The position numbers were made by a program, and so were the translations under genes. From the NCBI RefSeq assembly GCF_000764305.2, contig NW_025934582.1:1-64000 (forward strand): 64,000 nt of DNA, in the 5' to 3' direction. Each line of letters begins with the position of its first letter. The first letter of the stretch is position 1. This stretch comes from Hyalella azteca. Lineage: Eukaryota; Arthropoda; Malacostraca; Amphipoda; Hyalellidae. Below are positions 49,929-63,618 of this stretch, piece after piece. The notes below the pieces were generated by a model. That model was given only the letters and a program-made list of their open reading frames with translations. It searched no databases and had not been told where the DNA came from.

Positions 49929-50417
49929 NNNNNNNNNNNNNNNNNNNNNNNNNNNNNNNNNNNNNNNNNNNNNNNNNNNNNNNNNNNNNNNNNNNNNNNN
50001 NNNNNNNNNNNNNNNNNNNNNNNNNNNNNNNNNNNNNNNNNNNNNNNNNNNNNNNNNNNNNNNNNNNNNNNNNNNNNNNNNNNNNNNNNNNNNNNNNNNN
50101 NNNNNNNNNNNNNNNNNNNNNNNNNNNNNNNNNNNNNNNNNNNNNNNNNNNNNNNNNNNNNNNNNNNNNNNNNNNNNNNNNNNNNNNNNNNNNNNNNNNN
50201 NNNNNNNNNNNNNNNNNNNNNNNNNNNNNNNNNNNNNNNNNNNNNNNNNNNNNNNNNNNNNNNNNNNNNNNNNNNNNNNNNNNNNNNNNNNNNNNNNNNN
50301 NNNNNNNNNNNNNNNNNNNNNNNNNNNNNNNNNNNNNNNNNNNNNNNNNNNNNNNNNNNNNNNNNNNNNNNNNNNNNNNNNNNNNNNNNNNNNNNNNNNN
50401 NNNNNNNNNNNNNNNNN
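49929..50417. other. Assembly gap (489 N)
   Basis: Unknown bases between two different tandem arrays. The frames that appear to cross it are meaningless. Confidence 1.
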
Positions 50418-50614
50418 CTGCTGACCTGCCCTGCCTGCTGACCTGCCCTGCCTGCTGACCTGCCCTGCCTGCTGACCTGCCCTGCCCTGCCTGCTGACCT
50501 GCCCTGCCTGCTACCTGCACTGCTTGCTGACCTGCCTTGCCTGCTGACCTGCCCTGCCTGCTACCTGCTCTGCTTGCTGACCTGCCCTGCCTGCTGGCCT
50601 GCCCGGCCTACTGA
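50418..50614. repeat. 17-bp minisatellite at the right edge of the gap
   Basis: Units of CCTGCCCTGCCTGCTGA with variants (CTACCTGCACTGCTTG). This is the same unit as the sif-intron array at 38650-38745. Confidence 0.92.
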
Positions 50615-53600
50615 CGCTAACAGGCAATAATATCAGGCAATTACACCGAGCAATAGCATCAGACAAAGAAGTCAGACAATAACATCAGGAAATAACGTAA
50701 GGCTCGCTGCTATTTTATGTTTTCGGTATAATCAAGTTACGCCGAAGTCTTGACATGTGACTGGGAGCGACATATCTTGATTTTACTGCTGAATATTCAA
50801 AATTTGGAATACGAGTTAATGGATATTGCTATTAAGTCAGATTGGCTCCCGAGTCAATAGTTATTAGTTAATGAATGATGAAGGTTGCATGGTCAGAATT
50901 CTATCTTCTAGCGAAACATTCACAAGCCTCCGTAACTGAAAGAACGATAATACACAGTCACCAATTGGTCGTTCATGGAAGCCCGTTAGCACGACAGGCG
51001 CAACATATGGGCTAATATAAAGGACACATTTTGCAGGGGCACGTTGCCGAGCCCTACATTTGAGAGGCCATCGATATTCAAGAGGTGTCGCGACGACCGA
51101 TGCGCTCTCATTTTGTACATGCAAAACCCTGGCGTAAGTGGACGTTTCTTGCAAGAAAATCGCTTTGTTTTTCGTCCAGAAAAGATGAGCATTGAAAGGA
51201 TGGAGCACAGCCGAGAAGTTTTGAAATTTCTTCAGTCCAGAGAACTTAACTGCAAACGTCTTATTCAAGGACTCGATATTTCGGTTGCGTTCTTACATTT
51301 TGTTTGCACTGAATGAACTATGCATACCCGCTTAGTTTATAAATGTTTTGGATTATTTTTATTTTGTTGTAAATAAAGAATAAACACACGGGATGACAAG
51401 GTCGTATTTTTACATGTTTTTTCTCCAAAATAGCATATTATAAAAAGGAAACCCTGAAATTAATCCATAACGTTCGGATGCACGTCATTAATACGATTTT
51501 CTGAAGCTATAAAGTGGGATTTAAAATTCATTCGTACTAGTTAGAAATAATATCTTTTTGCTAATTTATTCACCTTTTGCTGGAAATAAGCCATTCGGCC
51601 AATCGTTACATTTTAGAACCTCACGCAAGCCAGAAAGTCTACCGCTAGTTCATTTCCTCTCCTTGGCACCAAAGTAACCTGACCAAACCCACAAGATGTG
51701 ATGGAAAAGACAACGCATGCCCTCGTCTTTTGAAGCAGCCAGGCTGCCATGCCGCCCAACCTTAAGAAGTAAAAAAAAAGCCAAGGGCTCGAGGCAGCTG
51801 ATGAAGAGGGTGCAGCTCATGGAGAATTCAAGGCAAGAAATGCTGCTGCTTACATTATAGGACAGGAGTGAGCCACACGATACAAGTCCTGCCAACTCAA
51901 GTCTGTCACACGGAAACATAACTCGTCGCTGAAGACCACTACTGTATTTATTGAGTCATGAAAATTTATATCAAATACATCACTCGGGATACAAATATAT
52001 TTTGATCTGTTATATAATTGTGAACGTTTTTTGGGGTGTGTTTGAAGCGTGTAGTTGTAAATACAAGGGAACTCCTCAAACGGTCATCCACAATACCTTT
52101 CTTCACCGGATATTTTCTGAATTCAGCATTATATTTTTAGTGGTGGAATAGAAAGAAATTGAAGAAATTTGAGAACTAAGGACGTGATTAGATTTATAAA
52201 TATTGAATGTTAACTATGGGAAGTGTTAATTTTACACAAAAATAGCATAAGTAGAGGTTTTTGGTTTTCAAAACATGAGTTAAAAGAGAGTTACATGCTA
52301 AATGTGGGTTAGAACAGATCTTTCTTTAATTAACATCGAGTGAGTTTAAATATGAAGAGGAATTATATATTAAAATGATTAATTATCGCGAGAAACGACG
52401 GGTTGAGCAACTAACAGGGTAATTATAGTAAAATTCAGGAAGTTATCACTAGGTCAGGCCAAGATTGAAGCCTACTTTTACCTATCAAAACTTCTTCCTA
52501 TAGGACTTAACGCTTAGAAAAGCGGAAAATTAAGGTCCTATTACGAAATAAAGGTCCTAACTTTGTTAAGTGCTCCTACAGTAAACTAGGATAGGAACGA
52601 CAACAGAACGAATAAATAAAGCTTTGAAAAGTCGCGCGAAAATTCATAATAAAATTTATTTTCTTCTATCTTTATTGATGGAAAGAATGGATGTTTCAGA
52701 CACACTGAACCGAGGCTGCAACTTAAAAGCGAGTCCATCGAAGGTTGTACATTGTACAAAATAATTTTGCTTGCTTGCAACGCAGAGCCGCTATCTAGGC
52801 TTACGAAAGAAGAAGTGAAATGAAACTTTTAGAAACAATTGAAGAAGCGGCACAAACTCCGCGCTGACCATGGGAGAAAAAATCCCCCCCACTCTCTTTC
52901 GGAGTTTTACGGACAAAATTTTGTGGCACAACAAAATCCAAATAAGGGCAGAAAAGTGCACAATGCGTTTTACGGTCGAGTTAAATAAAATTTCGTAGCC
53001 CACACAGAAGACTCATAAAAGAGACTACGTGAGCCGCAAAAGTTGAGCGCTGAAGGTCTCAAGGTGGGAGTTAGCGCTCGATAAGAACAGTCGCGAGGAA
53101 GCTTCGAGAACCCTGGCAACTAAATTCGGGAATGCGTTACCCAAATGCAGCCGTTTGCCCAGCATTACAACGGATTTCAGCATCGAACATGGAAAAACAG
53201 CCTTGGAGACGATAGTCAGAAGGATTAAATCTTTCAAAAATATCGCGCGCGTAATAAAATTACAAATTTGTCGTTAAAAAGAAGACATCTTGCCATTTCA
53301 GCGTAGCCGATAATTATGAAAAAGTTGCTGCATGCCACATCGGATTCTTTAAATGAGAAGACACTCAATAATTACAACTGATATTAAGAAAGACTAACAA
53401 CCATTTTTACATTTCCAGTTCTATGATACGAATCCAAACACGAAATTCTACAAGTATATTATGGATAACGTTACAGCTATGTTGGAGAAAAGGGCATTTT
53501 TCATGTTGGCTCTATCATAGAAGACGTTTGAGATACTATCTTTCTGAGATTTTTTTGAGGATCCCGACACCTCGCGTAAATTTAAATTTTAAAGTCGAAC

Positions 53601-53819
53601 CAACAAGTAAAATTTTGCGGTTTAGAAAATTCGTGATTCAGGAAAATGATGTTGGGAGTCGTTACGAGGCGCGTGCTAACCGCTTTAGAATCTGAAACAA
53701 GAAAATTCTGGCCTTCAAACATAGAAAACATCCAAACAGTTTTCCAAATTGCACAAGTTTCCGAAGATTAGAAGCGTCCATATTCGATTTCGGGAAAATT
53801 TCATGGTCACCGAAAGATT
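50615..53819. other. No supported gene
   Basis: AT-rich. Open frames at 50864-51268 (minus), 51044-51316 (plus) and 51650-51919 (minus) overlap each other or lack any recognisable domain and splice context. Confidence 0.5.
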
Positions 53820-54500
53820 TCAGAGGTACCAGGTGTCCATTTAGGCGTCAGGAAAGGTTCTATTTTCCCACAAGGTTTCAAAGGTTTCAGGCCACCATTC
53901 ATGGATGGGTTTCAGAACATCCAAAAGTTTCCTTGGGGATCAGTGCCTCTACAAGGCTCTAAAATTCTCAAGGTTTCCTATGAGGAGTTTCCAGGCGTCC
54001 CTACATTACGAGGTTCCATGGTCTCGACTTGGTTCCAGGACCTCCAAAGGTAACAGGGTATCCAAGACTTCCAACAGGTAACCGAGGCTTAATGGTTCCA
54101 TGACCTCCATATAAGGCCACGGCTGTTCCAGGACCTTCACTAAGTAACATATGAAGCAGGACCGATTCAGGTTAACAGAAGTTCCAAAACATCGTCGAAG
54201 CAACATAAATTCTAGGATCTCCACGAGGTTCAAGGGCTTCCAGCAGGACCTCCGCAGGGTAACAGAAGTTCACTACTACTGCAAAGTAAATTAGGTCCCA
54301 GGACCTCCACAAAGTAACTGAGGTTCCAGGACCTTCACAAGGTATCAGAGGTTCCAGGACCGCCACAGAGTAACAGAGGTTCCTAGACGGCCACATGTTA
54401 AATTAGGTCCCGGGACCTCCACCTCTGCAAGGTTCCTGAGGTTCCAGAACCTCCATAAGGTAACAGAGGTTCCAGGGCCTCCACAAAGTGAGATCCGGAA
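53820..54500. repeat. Degenerate minisatellite, about 35-38 bp period
   Basis: A series of GAGGTTCCAGGACCTCCACA plus AGGTAACA-like modules, poorly conserved on the left and clearer from about 54230 to 54490. The minus-strand frames reading EVLEPL/GPGTS are translations of this array. Confidence 0.8.
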
Positions 54501-57500
54501 ATTAACGGCATATTATCGCACTCAAACTTCCAGAACACCTGAGAAGCCTCTTCGCCCTCAAGGGGGCCATCGGATCACCACGTGAGCTACAGCGAATTGG
54601 AATTTGTACTCAGCAATAAAGACGAGTCCCACAGGATAATGAGACCTCTAGCCGCAACACGATATCTATTGTTGACAATTATCGGATAAGCAGAATAAAA
54701 ATAATGGAGTAAAAACAACGCCTCAATTTAAATATGAGCCAAGGTACTAAAACCAAAACATCTAAACGCTTATGAATAGTAAGTATGGTTCATCTACGAC
54801 TCCAAGATAGGCTTTCTCCGATCACCCTTTCCCTAAAATTGTTTGCCAAGTAGCGTTTTTTTTTTTTTGGAGAAGAGGATGTGCTCACTTAAACTTCAAT
54901 GGCAATGGAGCTGAGTAAACATAAGGAGAACATATGTCAGAAACATGAGCAGCTCAGCCGCAGCAAGAGAGGCTCTAGCACGAGGAGCAGCTGAAGAAGC
55001 AACAAAAGCAACAGCGACTTGAAGAAATAGCGCCTAAAGCCAGCAGTTGCCATTACGATGCAGCTGAGGTGCACCGTAGAGCAGGCATAAAGCCTGATGT
55101 TGGGCTGCGTTATGAGACCTCACTGGTTCTTTCCTTCATGACCAAAGCGCGACCCTCGGAACTACTTTGAAATATTGACTCGGCCGCTCCCGCAAAGCCG
55201 CTCAGTAAACACCTGACGTTCAATTATCATCGTCTTTAGACGTGGCTCAGGGACACTGTAATAGAGTCGAAGTTTGACGCAAAGATTTCTTCAGGTTTAA
55301 CTTCAACTATTTGAATTTTAAACGCAAACAGATACCGAATTCAACTGATGTCTGCGTTGATTTTGGATTCAGTAAAATGGATGCATTAAAACCGCCGAAA
55401 TTTGAAGCAGCGTCTAACAACCGCAGCCGTTAAGCCAGCGAGGCATTAGAGGTAATCCAGTTTGCTGCCGCGTACGAGAGGCAAACATTGCCTCACAACG
55501 ACAGCCTAAATTTGAGCAAAATAAAGAAGCCCTGAGCCGAGAGAATACCGCTCATCAAATTCCGTGCCGACGATCCATACGAGCGTTCATGATGAGATCC
55601 AGCAGCCGGCGACAGTATATAGCTGGGCTAGCAACTGATGGGCTTATAACGCAAGATGGAGACATTAGACTCAGCATGAGAACAATCCTGAAAATGAGCG
55701 AGAGGAAGTACCTTCGCGATGAAAATAAGAACCACTAAGATAATTTCAAGAAATTAAACTCTCTTCTTATTAATGATAAATATGACTCACGTTAAATCTA
55801 AAAATTAGAGACAAAAGCACGTAAGAAATTAATTACTGTAAACAAAAATAGTTAAGACTAGATTTTGGCGTAAAATTAGGGATCGACAGACAAACTATAT
55901 TGAGTTCAAACATGAGAAACCTGTGAACAAACGTCGGAAGTTCTGTGAAAATGTGACATTTGCACACCGTGTTCAATGGTCTTATGAGATGCTGTGCCTG
56001 GTATAATCAGGGAATACCAACATCTTTTATTTAACCTTAAACTGGGAATAAAAGCAACCAAATCTGTCGTGACAAAATGGATAATAAATGCCCCGTAATC
56101 GGGGGAATAAGGGAATATCTCCCTAAATAGCGATAGACTTTTCGACTTTGTGTACGTCATCCTGACCAAGTTTGGCCCGGTAATAGGACGTAACAGTACT
56201 TTGTGTAGAATGTGTCACTATTTGGACGCCATGACCCATACATTCCTGTGAGTGCGTCATTGAAAGTTCTAACCGGCAGACAAGAGCGCCTGACCACAGC
56301 CAGTATATTGGCGCGGCGCTGCAGCCCACACCAAATCCGCACCGACGACGTATAAATTGAGCGACATTTTTTTTGCTGCCGCTTTAATAGGATGGAAAAT
56401 ATCGGGAAACTATCGGCACAATCAATCATGGGAGCGAGAGCCGCAGAACAAATATCGGCAGAAGCTTGGATAAACAGCGGCCAATGCGAGGAAGGCATTG
56501 TCCAAATCCAGCACATGCTTTTGCGGCTAAAAGCGAATGACTTATAAATGATGCATGATTAAGTGGATTATAAATGGCGTTACCTGCCCCAATATGAGAT
56601 AATTCTGCAAAATGGCTAAAAAATTTTAGAGAACAGTTGCATGAACTATTGTACTGGCTCAACAGATAGGTAAAACAAATTGTACTATCGGCAGCACGCA
56701 ATAATGAGTACTATAGGAAGTTTCAAGTTTACGAATAAAATCTGACCGAAATCATCATGTTCTGAACAAAAATTTTGATCAGTACAAACAACAATCGATT
56801 GCGAAAATTGAAGATCTATAGCACCGACCCAAAATACGAGTCTTCCTTTCGTGATGTTTCGCAAAAATAATTTAAACCATCCAAGCCTGTAGTTTCTTGG
56901 GAGGCGTATATCAGTCGAGATTAATGGTTGTAATGATTGTAATCGCTCCACTTACCCAGTGTCATATTCTCTGCATATTTTAACTTTATTCAAATGATAT
57001 TTATGAATTATAACAAGTTATGTCAGTAGAGCGTCAGCAGACAATTTAGAAAGTGGGACTTCTGAATATCACCAGCTTTACTTTCATTTCATACTTGAAT
57101 GAATAAATTAAGACGATTCCTCGAATATAACGATAATCTAAAGAAATTTTACAATTTAAAAGAACACTTTCCATTAGTTCAAATTAAATTATTCATATCA
57201 AATAAGAAAGTGCTACTTTTTAATGACGATCAAGTAGAACGTCATTGAAACGTAAACACACAAATTACTTTTTTTTTATCTAATTGAGATCAAAGGACCG
57301 CAATTGTTCATCCTCACACTTGCTGTTGAACAAACGAAACTGCCACCAAAGCTTGTATCCTGCTGGATGCTAATCGTTGGATGAGAGAGAGGCCAGTCTC
57401 CGGCCAACGTCTTCCGTTCTCATGCCTTGTTTGCATAATCGAATCTAATCGCAGGCCAGTTTACAGACACAAGAACAACGAGCCAAAGATGATTAAATGA

Positions 57501-60020
57501 CGAGCGCAAATATCATGCATGGCATAACTATAGAGCAGTTTCCAACCAAATCTCAAGCCAGTCTAGTAAAGAGTAGAAGGCTAAAAGCGCTAGAATCTAA
57601 TTTAGCATATACAATTTTCAACAAATCACCTATAAACAAGTGATTTGATCATGACTATAGCATATTATTATCGTCTCTATCTCGTCGATAACGGCAGTAC
57701 TTTCAGCAACATCAAACAATGACGCTTGTTTTAAGCTCATCCACAAATTAAGTTGCATTTTCATCTGCATGAATGTTTAATGAGATCATTTTCCATTACC
57801 TGTAAAATTTAATTGCGTGACGCTTATGATTTTGTTGCGATATAGCATTATAAGTCCGCATTAATCTGAAACAAATTGAAACATGAATAAAATAAAATAA
57901 ATCTAGCACTTCGCTAAAGAATCATGTTACTTCTACAAGAAAACTTATGATGGCTTTGGAATTAAAGTATGTTTCTCTGAATCACAGAAGACCGATAAAT
58001 GAAATGTTCAGTATCAGTTACATCATCAAAGTGTATTAATATTCTTCGCACTCTGACGGAAATTCAGCAGCATTTACTCGAGTTTGTACAGAAATAATAT
58101 AGGTCAAAAGCGACCAGTGCGAGACTGCACCCAAACCTCGTGTCGAGACAGGCGCAATACTCAATCTATCAGGCAAACATCCAATCAAACACAACGAACT
58201 ACCAGTCACGGAAATATTTAGAAGAGACAACTAAACTTTGAATATCAACAAAGACAAGTGGAATTTAGTGACCTCGTGCGTAACTTCTCGTACATTGCCA
58301 AATCTTTGACATAAATTAAAATCCAGAGCAGTGAATGGATGGGGCAGCGAAACAAGCAATTGAGCACTGCCGATATTTGTACGCTTCATCCACGTTCATA
58401 TTTCCTAACGAACAAAAGAGCGTTGCTAAAAGGGACCATTTTACGAGCCCAGGGCAGCTTTTAGGAGTAATGGCTGCGTAGCCCAGTAACATTAATATAT
58501 TGTGCATGTCTTGTCGAGCTTTTATGACGTCCATCGTTGCATCTAAACGTCTGTGTAGACTACGCATGCTGCTACCGCAATTGCCCAGGCTCATACCCCA
58601 CATAACATTACATAAGAGATTAATTCATATCCATTCAATTGTAAAAACTATTACAGTACCATAAAACGGGGTGACTTGTCCCAGAAAAATTGTGTTGATG
58701 GCTCTTGAAGTACCATAAGATAACTTACAAATGCAATAAAGAGATTTATTTTATATATTTACTGTGTGACTATTTGTATCGCAAAAATGCAAGAGCTAAA
58801 AATGGTCCAAGCCACCTCATCAATCGTTTCACGGTATCAGAATCTCTACACTCGATACGTTTTAAATTTCCTGCGAAGATAGACTGCCAAATGAATTTTG
58901 ATTACCGAACACTAAACGGTCACATTATTGCCCTTTTATATCCTAGAAGTCAGCCTCAAATCTATATATATATACGCAATTCTGGCAGCACTTCGAGACC
59001 AGCACGAACAAGGATTCATACGGATTCTCCATCTAGAATTAACCTCTTATTAAGAGGACATGTATTAAGCATCTAAATTCTTAAGCAACTAAATATAAAT
59101 GCCAGGTGGAAACTTTAGCTGCATCACATCTACATCCCGATACCTCATGTGGAATTAGAACCTTATTTGTAGCGGCTGATCGTCGGCTATTCACCAATTC
59201 CCCCCAAAAAACATCAGGGATTTTTCCCGCGAAGCAATGTTACGCTGTAAGTAAAAAGAGGCACATGGAAGGCCATGAGTACGAGTTGTGTCAGCTGAAT
59301 CGTTAAGCAGCGATCATTACGCACGAGCAACACTAAATTAACGGTAATGTCAAGTAAAACTGGAACGACGGTACGATACAGCGGCTCATAGACAATTGAG
59401 GTGAGTACTATTGCGGTAATATCAAGCTCGTGCCATTCTTACAATCTCGGTCAACTTTAATTTAAAAAAATATGAGCTGAATAAAATATAAATGAAACAG
59501 ATAGAGGATGGATAACGCAAATAATATAAAGATAATCATCTCGAAACAAACGAGTCCATGGACTAAATCTTCTTGATATGTTGAATTATAAAAAAAAGTG
59601 CTAAACTTCTCAATTACACACTTGATTATCTTTACATTCAATGCCAATTAAATACAAAGTTACCGAAAAATAAGGTGCGCAACGGTAATAAAGCCACTAA
59701 GCCGTTGAACGTTCCACTGGCGAGAGTGCGTCCGCACGTTGACAGGCAACCGAAATCCTCATTTGTCTCAGCCTCCCGAAAATGAGAAAATTACTCACAG
59801 AAGTTGTCTTGCTCGGCAAGACATTAGGCATGTTTACTGGGAAATTTTTAGGGCAGCTCTCAGAGAACAACGCAATTACAACTGCCGTCTCTCAAATCAC
59901 ACGATTTGTAACGACAAAACGAATATTTATACAAGAAAGATTGATGAAAATAGTTTTTGGTAAACATGAGGTCTCGTCTGAGTTCGTTCTATCACTAAAT
60001 AAATCAAACGACACTAACAT
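54501..60020. other. No supported gene
   Basis: AT-rich sequence with a T run at 54857-54868 and an A/G-rich segment (54950-55030). Minus-strand frames at 56123-56951 and 58036-58603 have no recognisable domain and no consistent exon chain. Nothing else seen. Confidence 0.5.
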
Positions 60021-60160
60021 ATTTTTAGCACATTTTCTCATTTATGAAAAAAAAACGCGCTATTGTGCTCGTCATGTCCGTCCGTCCGTCCGTGACTTCA
60101 CGGACGGACGGACGGACGAGAAAATACGCTCTCTGTTACTCACTGCAGTGAGTACTGATC
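60021..60160 (+). repeat. Dispersed fold-back element, copy B
   Basis: Reverse-orientation copy of the block at 19390-19525. A perfect 20-bp stem (60076-60095 with 60098-60117) is closed by CT. It is preceded by AGCACATTTTCTCATTTAT and GCGCTATTGTGCTCGTCAT, and followed by ACTCACTGCAGTGAGTACTG. Differences from copy A are scattered single bases outside the stem. Confidence 0.75.
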
Positions 60161-60806
60161 TAATTTTTTCAGCTTTCGAATTAAATTTGAAAAAAATAAC
60201 TTTCTTACAATGTAGCATGCAAATGAATGCAAAAAGAAATGTAATTGATGGAGCGTAAATAAACTAATAAGAGGCCGTAACTGAATTCTAACGAAATACA
60301 ATTTTTGGCTCACTGTCTATAGCACGGGAACCAGCTGTGACGACACAAACGTCTACGGTAATTGGGAGCAATATTTAAGTTACTAACATGAGGTCTTTTA
60401 ACGAATTCAACCCCTAGAAGGTTTTCTTTTGGTTAATTTTCAAATATAAACTTAAAAATTTAAATATGAACTGTACCAAAAATACCAATATTTGGAGTTA
60501 TAAGAAGTGAAACTGAACTTTTAACACGAAGAACTCATAAATGTCCTAAACACACGAATGTCTTGCATGAAAGCCCCAAAACATGAATGTTTCACACAAG
60601 AATATCTGAGTGCCTCGTGTTACCATGACTCCTAATCAGAAGCGGAGTAATCAGCTGATCGGAGAACTGAACTAAAGTTCAGTCAACGTAAACCTGGCCG
60701 AAGAATCAATAAGACTCGCAGCAAAAGCCGTCATCATTCAGAACTTTCTAGTGAACATCGGCGAGCAGTCGAAATCTTCATTGATTATTCAGAACTTTCA
60801 CTCGCT
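60161..60806. other. No supported gene
   Basis: AT-rich sequence 3' of the candidate terminal exon on the minus strand. No AATAAA is seen on that strand close to the stop codon. Confidence 0.5.
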
Positions 60807-61027
60807 TCAATCTCGTGTATTATACATTGCCGCCATCTTTTTCATTCCCATCACATTGTCCGGGAAAATTTTATTCAAGCGGACATTCATCATATTCTGA
60901 AGATCTAATTCAGCGGCCTCTCCAGAAGCGGGGTTTGCTGACGCTGCATTTGCGTCGGGCTTCTTGGCAGGCGAGAGGCTTAGGGAAGGCAGACTTCTTG
61001 ACGCGGCGACTGAATTGCCAGTTTGCG
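60807..61027 (-). CDS. Candidate 3'-terminal exon, unknown protein
   Basis: After an acceptor-like TTCTTTGCACCTGGCAG the minus strand reads, from phase 1, AQTGNSVAASRSLPSLSLSP, KKPDANAASANPASGEAAEL, LDLQNMMNVRLNKIFPDN and VMGMKKMAAMYNTRD, then TGA at 60809-60807. Composition (Ala/Ser/Pro linker followed by an amphipathic, Met-rich end) and higher GC than the surroundings favour real coding. I do not recognise the family. Its upstream exons would lie to the right, and none is identified. It could be a pseudogene fragment. Confidence 0.4.
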
Positions 61028-62545
61028 CTGCCAGGTGCAAAGAATATTTTACTATTTCAACGATTTACTAAACGATGCAAATCAAATCTAGTTGAAAAAT
61101 AGTCTTCATAAATGAATATTGTGAAGCATATTACACAGTTACATGCTATTTCATTTCAGCTACTCGAATTTTATAAAGCTACTAAGCTCTGAAGAACACA
61201 GAGTGCGTGGCCTCCACACGATCGAAAATTCGAAAAGAAATTTCGAGCCTGGCGCGATCTTTTGTCCGCATTTGGGATAAAAATGAAATGATGAGGTGCA
61301 CTAAATTCCGAGAAATCCTCAAGGAGCCTCACACTCGCAAACATTAATCACAAAAAGCGCTTAAGCAGGAGCCAGTCTCCACGACGCCATAATGAGACGG
61401 TCCCAGAAAAAGTTTAAGAAGCAGCGGCAGGCAGGCAACGTGATCATGAAGAAGAGGTTTTACAGCGCAGGTTATACCGCTAACTCAGTCTCCTCTACAT
61501 AACTCGGGTCATCACATCGATTCGCTCTGCTAACACCTTGCAGTAAGGCATTGGCCGCTACACTCTGGCTCTGATCTTTCGAGCTTAAATCTTTATACTC
61601 GCCTTGTTTACATCCAACCTCCATAATATTTGAGTGTTCAAAGATAATTGATGGAGAATGGTGTTTATAATTTTACATTGTCATTAAATGAACAAAGTAT
61701 GTGTTCCTTGCAATGTGTTGCTGTTTGTTCTGCTCGAGACACTTACTGAATAATTACTCTAACAAGAAATCATGCGACTAGTTGAACATCAACAAGTGGA
61801 ATTTAACTAGTTGAACATCAACATTCGACTAATTAAACATCAACAAGGGAAATAATTGACGCATAAACTTGTATATCATCGAACGCAGAAAGCATATACA
61901 AGAAAAGCAGTGTAACATGAGATTTTTGTACAGAATAAAACACTGAGCTGCCACAAAGAAGTAGAAGTCAACAAAGTGTGCCCACAAAGGCTCTAATCTA
62001 GCAGAAAGATTTGGAGCTCATACATCAACGAGAGCCAAGCGAGGCGACGACGGTCTTCCATTGAATGACATCTTGAAATGATAATCTAGAACTGATAAAT
62101 AATAATTTACCGCACATTTTGGAAACTAGACTATTTCACTGAGAGAAACATATGTAGTATTCGTTGATCACAGTACAAGGAAAGAAAAATGACGTGTGAA
62201 ACTAAACAGTAAGTATGACCGTTACGTCTCACGTAGGAGCTATGAATCAGTGAAGACGAAGAACCCGACCTCGCTCAGAGCTGTCGTACGTAAGGCTATT
62301 GGCTCAACACATCGCAGGGCTTGTGTATCTTTAAAGTAATTCCCATGTCGCACACGAGATAAACCCTGTGAACGGCACTACTTCATTCATTACTAGGCCG
62401 AGCTCAATGCTACGTCGAGGAAAGAAAGCCGGTAGATAACGTGAGCAGAATGCCTAGAAGTTTTGTTACGAGAAGAGCCCGTCAATCGAGAGTGAGGGCA
62501 CTGCGTGACGTCACGGGGAGCGGCACCAATGGCAGGCCGCACCTA
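61028..62545. other. No supported gene
   Basis: AT-rich, with a short repeat TAGTTGAACATCAACA near 61777-61840 (three imperfect copies, some with AACTAGTTGAACATC). No exon recognised. Confidence 0.5.
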
Positions 62546-62641
62546 GACGGCAGCAGCAGCAGCAGCAGCGGCAGCAGCGGCAGCAGTGGCAGCAGCAGCA
62601 GCAGCAGCAGCAGCGGCAGCAGCAGTAGCAGCAGGGGCAGC
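62546..62641. repeat. CAG-type triplet repeat
   Basis: Runs of AGC interrupted by GGC and AGT. It reads as poly-Ser (62441-62650), poly-Ala or poly-Cys depending on frame and strand. No flanking coding sequence supports any of them. Confidence 0.9.
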
Positions 62642-63618
62642 TTCCACTAAAGGTGACGGGCGCAAGGAAAGCCTGGGTTTGCCTGCCGCTACCCAGCTGC
62701 TGCTGCCAGCACCAGCATCTTCCAGGAGAACTCATCATCGGCCGTGCATTAACTCTTCTCAAGTTCGAGACAGAAACAACGAACGCAACATTCGTAAATT
62801 AAAACCCCGAGGTAAACGTAAATAGGGAGAAATTGCATGGCATCAACCAAGGGCTCCAAGTATTACAGAAAAACAGGAGGGAAACTATATGACATGAACT
62901 CAAGCAAGTAAGTGCTTAGGTCATAAGCAGAAAAAAATCGAGCGTTACTAAAAGACATAAACGGGAATAAAGAAAACTCAAGTTGCAAAAGCGACAATGT
63001 TAAAAGGTCAGCATCCGGCAGCGGTTGCCCGGAAGGCATGTCACAATCCCGACTCAATTAATGGAGAACTTTCATTGAATTCGAGTCCCGGAGCGCATCT
63101 GACATCGCGTTCTCCGGATAATCTCGTTTGGCGGTTCTCTAGCCAGCGAGATTTAGCAGGCCTGTAGATCATGTGGGTACAAGTACGTTTTTAACCTAGC
63201 AAACTTAGCGTGAATTAATTGCGAATAGTTAGATATGGAGAACCAGATAATAAGTCGACTATCAGAATGATGCGGTGCAACTTTGGATTATACGTATGAA
63301 GAATATAAGAACTCGAAGAGCAGTAAAACCTAAAAAAAATGCTACAATTTTATTGTAGAATTAATCTTCAATACTTTGTGTTAACGGTTCTTTCCCTAAC
63401 AAGGTTTTTACCGTAAATACAAAACCTTAGAATATAATTAATATCAGGCCACAAAAACAAAAACTTTTGTATCGGTGACAGACTATAAACAGTTTATTTT
63501 CTATAAGCCATTAGAAAGATTTCGGCCAACGTTTTTGTTAACTTTTGTGCGCATTAAGTGGTCTTAACTCTCAGATATAATATCCCGCAAAAAATACTGA
63601 ACCTAACCTCGGCAGACC
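62642..63618. other. No supported gene
   Basis: No exon or array recognised between the triplet repeat and the small open frame at 63619. Confidence 0.5.

Noticed and set aside
49672..50520. Frames of 224-282 codons crossing the gap
   Set aside because: Most of their length is N, and the rest is tandem repeat.
62441..62825. Poly-Ser, poly-Ala and poly-Cys frames
   Set aside because: Different readings of one CAG-type triplet repeat, with no supporting exon structure.
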